This document shows, in pieces, positions 59,579 through 64,000 of a DNA stretch of 64,000 nt. The notes beneath the pieces were generated by a model that made no database searches, was not told the DNA's origin, and worked only from the letters and a program-made list of their open reading frames with translations. Numbering within the stretch: position 1 is the stretch's first letter; each line of letters opens with the position of its first letter. The stretch is from LGRD01 sp031415135 (lineage in GTDB: Bacteria; Pseudomonadota; Gammaproteobacteria; Burkholderiales; Burkholderiaceae_C). The translations under genes were made by a program, and so were the position numbers. The stretch is from positions 87,111 through 151,110 of the forward strand of contig JANORB010000076.1 in assembly GCA_031415135.1 (NCBI GenBank), written 5' to 3'.

Positions 59579-62285
59579 AGGCCCTTCTCCCCTGATCCGC
59601 CGCCAGGACTACAGCCCGCCGGCGTTCTGGATCAAGGCCGTCGACCTGAGTTTCGACCTCGATCCGGCCAAGACCATGGTCATCAACCGCATGCGGGTCG
59701 AACGCAATCCGGACCTTCCGGCGCAGCCGCTGCGGCTGCACGGCGAAGACCTCAACCTCACGCGCGTGCAGGTGGACGGGCAGTCGGTGTCGTTCCGGCA
59801 TGAAGACGGCATGCTGGTCATCGACGCGGTGCCCGAGGGCCCGTTCACGCTCGAAGTGCGCAACACCTGCGCCCCCGAAAAGAACACGCAGCTCAGCGGC
59901 CTGTACACCTCGGGCGGCGGCTTCTTCACGCAGTGCGAGGCCGAAGGCTTTCGCCGCATCACCTATTTTCTGGACCGGCCCGATGTGATGGCGGTCTACA
60001 CCGTGACCCTGCGCGCGGCCAAGGCGGCCTACCCGGTGCTGCTGTCCAACGGCAACCTGGTCGAGCAGGGCACGCTCGGCAACGGCCGCCACTTTGCAAA
60101 GTGGCATGACCCGTTCCCCAAACCCAGCTACCTGTTCGCGCTGGTGGCGGCCGACCTGGTGGCGCGCGAGCAGCACATCCGCACCCGCTCCGGCAAGAAC
60201 CACCTGCTGCAGGTGTACGTGCGCCGCGGCGACCTGGACAAGACCGAGCATGCGATGAACTCGCTGATCGCCTCGGTGGTGTGGGACGAGGCGCGCTTCA
60301 ACCTGCCGCTCGACCTGGAGCGCTTCATGATCGTCGCGGTGGGCGACTTCAACATGGGCGCGATGGAAAACAAGGGCCTGAACATCTTCAACACGAAGTA
60401 CGTTCTGGCCAACCCGGCCACCGCCACCGATGCCGATTTCGCCGACATCGAATCGGTCGTCGGGCACGAGTACTTCCACAACTGGACCGGCAACCGCATC
60501 ACCTGCCGCGACTGGTTTCAGCTCAGCCTGAAAGAAGGCCTGACGGTGTTCCGCGACCAGGAATTCAGCCAGGACATGGCCGGGCCGCTGGAGAGCGGAG
60601 GCGCCGCCGGCGCCACGTTCTCGCCGGCGGCCACGGCGCGCGCGGTCAAGCGCATCGAAGACGTTCGGCGCTTGCGGCAAATGCAGTTCCCCGAAGACGC
60701 CGGGCCGATGGCCCATGCGGTGCGCCCCGACAGCTACGTCGAGATCAACAACTTCTACACCGCGACGGTCTACGAAAAGGGCGCCGAAGTGGTGCGCATG
60801 ATGCAGACGCTGGTGGGCCGCGACGGCTTCGCCAAGGGGCTGGGCCTGTACTTCGAACGCCACGACGGCCAGGCCGTGACCTGCGACGATTTTGCCCAGG
60901 CCATTGCCCAGGCCAACCCGGGCAGCGAATTGCAGCGCACGCTCGATCAATTCAAGCGCTGGTACTCGCAGGCCGGCACGCCGCGCCTGACCGCGCGCGG
61001 CCGCTACGACGCGCCGTCGCGCACCTACACGCTGGGGATCGACCAGCATTGCGCCCCCACCGCCGGCCAGCCGGACAAGCTGCCGTACGTCATTCCGCTC
61101 GCGCTGGGCCTGGTGTCGCGCAGCGGGCGGTCGCTTCCGGTGCAACTCGAAGACGAGCCGCCGAGCGATGCCACCGAGCGCGTGCTGGTGCTTGAAGAGG
61201 CTCGCAGCTTCTTCACCTTCGTCAACCTGGACGAAGAGCCGGTGCCGTCGCTGCTGCGTGGCTTCTCGGCGCCGGTGGTGCTGGTCGATGCGTTGACCGA
61301 CGCCGACCTGTTGACGCTGTTGAAGCTCGACCCCGACCCCTTCAACCGCTGGGAGGCCGGCCAGCGGTTGACGCTCAACCGCCTGCTGCTCGCCATTGGC
61401 GGCGATGTCGGCGCCACGCTGGACAACGGATTCGTCGAAGCGATGCGTGGCGTGTTGCGCCACACCGACCTCGACCCAGCGTTCAAGGAACTGCTGCTCA
61501 CACCGCCGAGCGAAACCTACATCGCCGAGCAACTCGAACAGGTCGACCCGCAGCGGATTCATGCCGCGCGCGAAGCCCTCAAACTGCAGTTGGCGCAGGC
61601 CCTGCGCGACGACTGGGCCTGGGCTTTCGAAGCGCACCAGGTCAGCGGTGGCTACTCGGCCGACCCGCTGTCGTCGGGCCGCCGTGCCTTGGCCAACTTG
61701 AGCTTGGGCATGTTGTGCCTGGAGGCCGGTGTACGCAACGATCCGGTGTGGCCGGGGCGCGCCTACCAGCGCTTCAAGGTCGCCACCAACATGACCGACC
61801 GCCAGGGCGCGTTGAGCGCGCTGCTGGACGCGCACCACGAGCTCGCCAAGCCGGCGCTGCAGCGCTTTCACGAACTGTTCAAGGACGATCCGCTGGTGCT
61901 GGATAAATGGTTCGCGCTGCAGGCCATGGCCCCTGAAAAGGACGGCCGTGTGTTCGCCAAGGTCAAGGCCTTGTTGACCCACCCCGACTTCACGCTCGCC
62001 AACCCGAACCGGGCGCGCAGCCTCATTTCCTCGCTGTGCGCCTACAACCCGGCCGCGTTCCATCGCAGCGATGCCGCTGGCTACGTGTTCTGGGCCGAGC
62101 GTGTGCTCGAACTCGATGCGAGCAACCCGCAGCTGGCCGCCCGCATCGCCAGGGTGATGGACCGCTGGAGCCGCCTGACCGAGCCGTACCGCAGCGCCGC
62201 GCGCGAAGCGATCGCCCGGGTCGCCGGGCGCAGCGAATTGTCCGACGACGTGCGCGAGATCGTGACTCACGCGCTCGCCGCGTGA
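59571..62285 (+). CDS. pepN: Aminopeptidase N
   Basis: 904 residues of the M1 family: exopeptidase motif GAMEN (263-267), zinc site HEYFHNWTGN (His299, Glu300, His303) with the third ligand Glu in LKEGLTVFRDQEF. Length matches the bacterial PepN with its C-terminal helical bowl. It removes N-terminal residues from peptides in the cytoplasm. ATG at 59571 overlaps the end of the HAD gene. Confidence 0.96.
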   Translation: MREGPSPLIRRQDYSPPAFWIKAVDLSFDLDPAKTMVINRMRVERNPDLPAQPLRLHGEDLNLTRVQVDGQSVSFRHEDGMLVIDAVPEGPFTLEVRNTCAPEKNTQLSGLYTSGGGFFTQCEAEGFRRITYFLDRPDVMAVYTVTLRAAKAAYPVLLSNGNLVEQGTLGNGRHFAKWHDPFPKPSYLFALVAADLVAREQHIRTRSGKNHLLQVYVRRGDLDKTEHAMNSLIASVVWDEARFNLPLDLERFMIVAVGDFNMGAMENKGLNIFNTKYVLANPATATDADFADIESVVGHEYFHNWTGNRITCRDWFQLSLKEGLTVFRDQEFSQDMAGPLESGGAAGATFSPAATARAVKRIEDVRRLRQMQFPEDAGPMAHAVRPDSYVEINNFYTATVYEKGAEVVRMMQTLVGRDGFAKGLGLYFERHDGQAVTCDDFAQAIAQANPGSELQRTLDQFKRWYSQAGTPRLTARGRYDAPSRTYTLGIDQHCAPTAGQPDKLPYVIPLALGLVSRSGRSLPVQLEDEPPSDATERVLVLEEARSFFTFVNLDEEPVPSLLRGFSAPVVLVDALTDADLLTLLKLDPDPFNRWEAGQRLTLNRLLLAIGGDVGATLDNGFVEAMRGVLRHTDLDPAFKELLLTPPSETYIAEQLEQVDPQRIHAAREALKLQLAQALRDDWAWAFEAHQVSGGYSADPLSSGRRALANLSLGMLCLEAGVRNDPVWPGRAYQRFKVATNMTDRQGALSALLDAHHELAKPALQRFHELFKDDPLVLDKWFALQAMAPEKDGRVFAKVKALLTHPDFTLANPNRARSLISSLCAYNPAAFHRSDAAGYVFWAERVLELDASNPQLAARIARVMDRWSRLTEPYRSAAREAIARVAGRSELSDDVREIVTHALAA

Positions 62286-62317
62286 GCGCGCAGAACAAGA
62301 CAACGGAGACCCACCCC

Positions 62318-63577
62318 ATGGCGAAAAGGAAGAACGCCTTCTATGCGCAGTCCGGCGGCGTCACCGCGGTCATCAACGCCTCGGCTGCGGGCGTGATCCA
62401 GACCGCCCGGCTGCACAAGGACAAGATAGGCAAGGTGCTGGCGGGCCGCAACGGCATCATCGGCGCGCTGACCGAAGACCTGATCGACACCAGCAAGGAA
62501 TCCGCCTCGGCCATCGAAGCGCTGCGCTACACGCCGTCAGGGGCGTTCGGCTCGTGCCGCTTCAAGCTCAAGTCGCTCGACGCGAACCGGCGCGAATACG
62601 AACGCCTGATCGAGGTGTTCAAGGCACACGACATCGGCATCTTCTTCTACAACGGCGGCGGTGATTCGGCCGACACCTGCTTCAAGGTGAGCCAGTTGTC
62701 TGAAGGCATGGGCTACCCGCTGCAGGCCATCCACGTGCCGAAGACCATCGACAACGACCTGCCCGTCACCGACTGCTGCCCGGGCTTCGGCTCGGTGGCC
62801 AAGTACGTGGCGGTGTCCACGCTCGAAGCGTCGTTCGACGTGCGCTCGATGTGTTCGACCTCGACCAAGGTGTTCGTCGTCGAGGTGATGGGGCGCCACG
62901 CCGGCTGGATCGCCGCGGCCGGCGGCCTGGTCGAAGACCATGGCATTCCGGTCGTCATCCTGTTCCCCGAAATCGAGTTCGATCAGCCGAAGTTCATCGC
63001 CCGTGTCGACCAGCTGGTGAAGCAACATGGCTACTGCACCGTGGTCGTCTCCGAAGGCTGCCACTTTGCTGACGGCAGCTTCCTGGCCGAACAGGGTTCG
63101 CGCGATGCCTTCGGCCACGCGCAACTCGGCGGCGCCGCGCCGGTGGTGGCCGACATGATCCGGCAGGCGCTGGGCCACAAATTCCACTGGGCCGTGGCCG
63201 ACTACCTGCAACGCGCCGCGCGCCACATCGCGTCCAGCACCGATGTGAAGCAGGCCTACGAACTGGGAAAACGCGCGGTCGAGCTGGCCCTGCAAGGCCA
63301 CAACGCCGTGATGCCCACGGTCGAGCGCATCAGCAACGTGCCCTACAAATACAGAATCGGCATGGTGCCGCTGGCCCAGGTCGCCAACGTCGAAAAATTC
63401 ATGCCGCGCGACTTCATCACCAAGGACGGCTTTGGCATCACCGAGAAGTGCAAGCAGTACCTCAGGCCGCTGATCCGGGGCGAGGACCCGCCGAAGTACA
63501 AGGACGGCCTGCCGGTTTATGTGACGCTGAAGAATGTGGCGGTGGCGAAGAAGCTGGCGGCGTTCAGCTTGAAGTAG
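62318..63577 (+). CDS. Pyrophosphate-dependent 6-phosphofructokinase
   Basis: 419 residues with the PFK fold: an N-terminal glycine-rich motif, GGGD at 113-116, PKTIDND with Lys142 and MGRHAGW. Asp116 at the position of the usual Gly and Lys142 are features of pyrophosphate-using enzymes, and this branch usually runs a reversible glycolytic step. GGAG nine bases before the ATG supports the start. It follows pepN by 32 bases. Confidence 0.88.
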   Translation: MAKRKNAFYAQSGGVTAVINASAAGVIQTARLHKDKIGKVLAGRNGIIGALTEDLIDTSKESASAIEALRYTPSGAFGSCRFKLKSLDANRREYERLIEVFKAHDIGIFFYNGGGDSADTCFKVSQLSEGMGYPLQAIHVPKTIDNDLPVTDCCPGFGSVAKYVAVSTLEASFDVRSMCSTSTKVFVVEVMGRHAGWIAAAGGLVEDHGIPVVILFPEIEFDQPKFIARVDQLVKQHGYCTVVVSEGCHFADGSFLAEQGSRDAFGHAQLGGAAPVVADMIRQALGHKFHWAVADYLQRAARHIASSTDVKQAYELGKRAVELALQGHNAVMPTVERISNVPYKYRIGMVPLAQVANVEKFMPRDFITKDGFGITEKCKQYLRPLIRGEDPPKYKDGLPVYVTLKNVAVAKKLAAFSLK

Positions 63578-63679
63578 GCGGCAGCGAGGCCCACGCGCAA
63601 AGGCGTAGCCCAGGCGCGCCAAATCCATGGGCTAAAATGCGCCCTTCGCCGCAAAGAGCAGATTGCTCCAATGCGGTGG

Positions 63680-63755
63680 GCCGGCGTAGCTCAGTTGGTA
63701 GAGCAGCGCATTCGTAATGCGAAGGTCGGGAGTTCGACTCTTCTCGCCGGCACCA
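63680..63755 (+). tRNA. tRNA-Thr (anticodon CGU)
   Basis: 76 bases with encoded CCA. Acceptor stem GCCGGCG (63680-63686) pairs with CGCCGGC (63745-63751). The D arm (AGCTCAGTTGGTAGAGC), anticodon arm with CGT in GCATTCGTAATGC and T arm (GTCGGGAGTTCGACTC) are all normal. A TAAAAT near 63633-63638 may be the -10 of its promoter. The 103 bases before it carry no gene. Confidence 0.95.
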
Positions 63756-64000
63756 AGGGATTAGAAAGGGGTTAGGAACCTAGTAGTCTGTTCCATCAAT
63801 ACAGTTACTAACTGAGCGATAATTGCCATGCGTCCTCTTCAACTCCTGAAGGCGGTGATCATGGCAAGGAAATCCAAACGGGCGGCGTTGGTGCTGACGC
63901 CGCAGCAGCGGGCCACGCTCAAAGAGCTGGCCGCCTCGAGGTCGGCGCCGACGCGAGAGGTTGAGCGCGCAAAGGTGATGCTGGGCTACGCCGATGGTGT
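63756..64000 (+). mobile_element. Left part of an IS630-family insertion sequence (cut by the window edge)
   Basis: Directly after the CCA of tRNA-Thr the base composition falls, and the sequence changes to an AT-richer leader of about 100 bases that contains GGAAC-ten bases-GTTCC, followed by a transposase start. The exact left terminal inverted repeat cannot be fixed without the right end. Confidence 0.6.
63861..64000 (+). CDS. IS630-family transposase, N-terminal fragment
   Basis: 47 visible residues, beginning MARKSKRAALVLTPQQRATL and continuing into a helix-turn-helix (SAPTREVERAKVMLGYADG). This matches the N-terminal DNA-binding domain of IS630/Tc1-type transposases; the DDE catalytic domain is outside the window. 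AAGG eight bases before the ATG supports this start; an ATG 11 codons earlier is in frame. Confidence 0.82.
   Translation, partial: MARKSKRAALVLTPQQRATLKELAASRSAPTREVERAKVMLGYADG

Overview
The window is high-GC DNA, dense with genes, from a betaproteobacterium. Housekeeping proteins, gene groupings (rarA-lolA-ftsK, rpmB-rpmG, rsmB-purN, trpS beside plsY and ybaK) and a prfB with a programmed frameshift all fit the order Burkholderiales, probably a Comamonadaceae or Rubrivivax/Leptothrix-type lineage. The genus is inferred from family resemblance only. No rRNA genes or CRISPR arrays were seen. There is one tRNA, tRNA-Thr(CGU), and one truncated insertion sequence at the right edge.

Layout. 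(1) 1-10350, minus strand: the end of a modular type I polyketide cluster. A type II thioesterase is followed by a fully reducing module (KS-AT-DH-ER-KR-ACP) and then a second KS-AT protein that runs off the left edge. All three are joined by 4-base overlaps. (2) 10766-19440, minus strand: one operon for aerobic 2-aminobenzoate (anthranilate) breakdown through CoA thioesters. It encodes a two-domain monooxygenase/reductase, a MarR regulator, an enoyl-CoA hydratase, an acyl-CoA dehydrogenase, an aryl-CoA ligase, a hotdog thioesterase, a RidA-like protein and a glutaryl-CoA dehydrogenase. A sigma70-type promoter with a palindrome over its -35 box lies upstream, back to back with the promoter of a di-haem cytochrome lipoprotein gene. 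(3) 19638-28219: di-haem peroxidase-like lipoprotein, small periplasmic protein, PaaI thioesterase, a stand-alone RsmH-like methyltransferase, a Suv3-like RNA helicase, a family 9 glycosyltransferase and a molybdenum sulfite dehydrogenase with its cytochrome. (4) 28358-35143: a lipid or pigment locus. PAP2 phosphatase, acyl carrier protein and ketosynthase on the plus strand face a minus-strand block of chorismatase, MipA/OmpV barrel, acyltransferase, family 2 glycosyltransferase and a lipoprotein. It resembles part of a xanthomonadin/aryl-polyene pathway but is incomplete.

(5) 35426-45107: the branched-chain amino acid ABC transporter livHMGF without a binding protein, then rarA, lolA, ftsK, a Crp/Fnr regulator and the ribosomal protein pair rpmB-rpmG with a clear promoter, a long structured leader and a terminator. 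(6) 45280-63577: fatty acid desaturase, rsmB, purN, trpS, RidA, plsY with a histidine-rich tail, ybaK, a large predicted outer-membrane metallopeptidase, acyl-CoA synthetase, acetyltransferase, alpha/beta hydrolase, prfB, a HAD phosphatase, pepN and a pyrophosphate-type phosphofructokinase. (7) 63680-64000: tRNA-Thr followed at once by the start of an IS630-family element.

The most unusual items are the chorismatase-linked ACP/ketosynthase locus, the protease-propeller-barrel protein, the aminobenzoyl-CoA operon with its embedded regulator and arginine-lacking RidA protein, the Suv3 and RsmH homologues side by side, and the histidine-rich PlsY tail. Function calls rest on reading motifs by eye; no database search was run.
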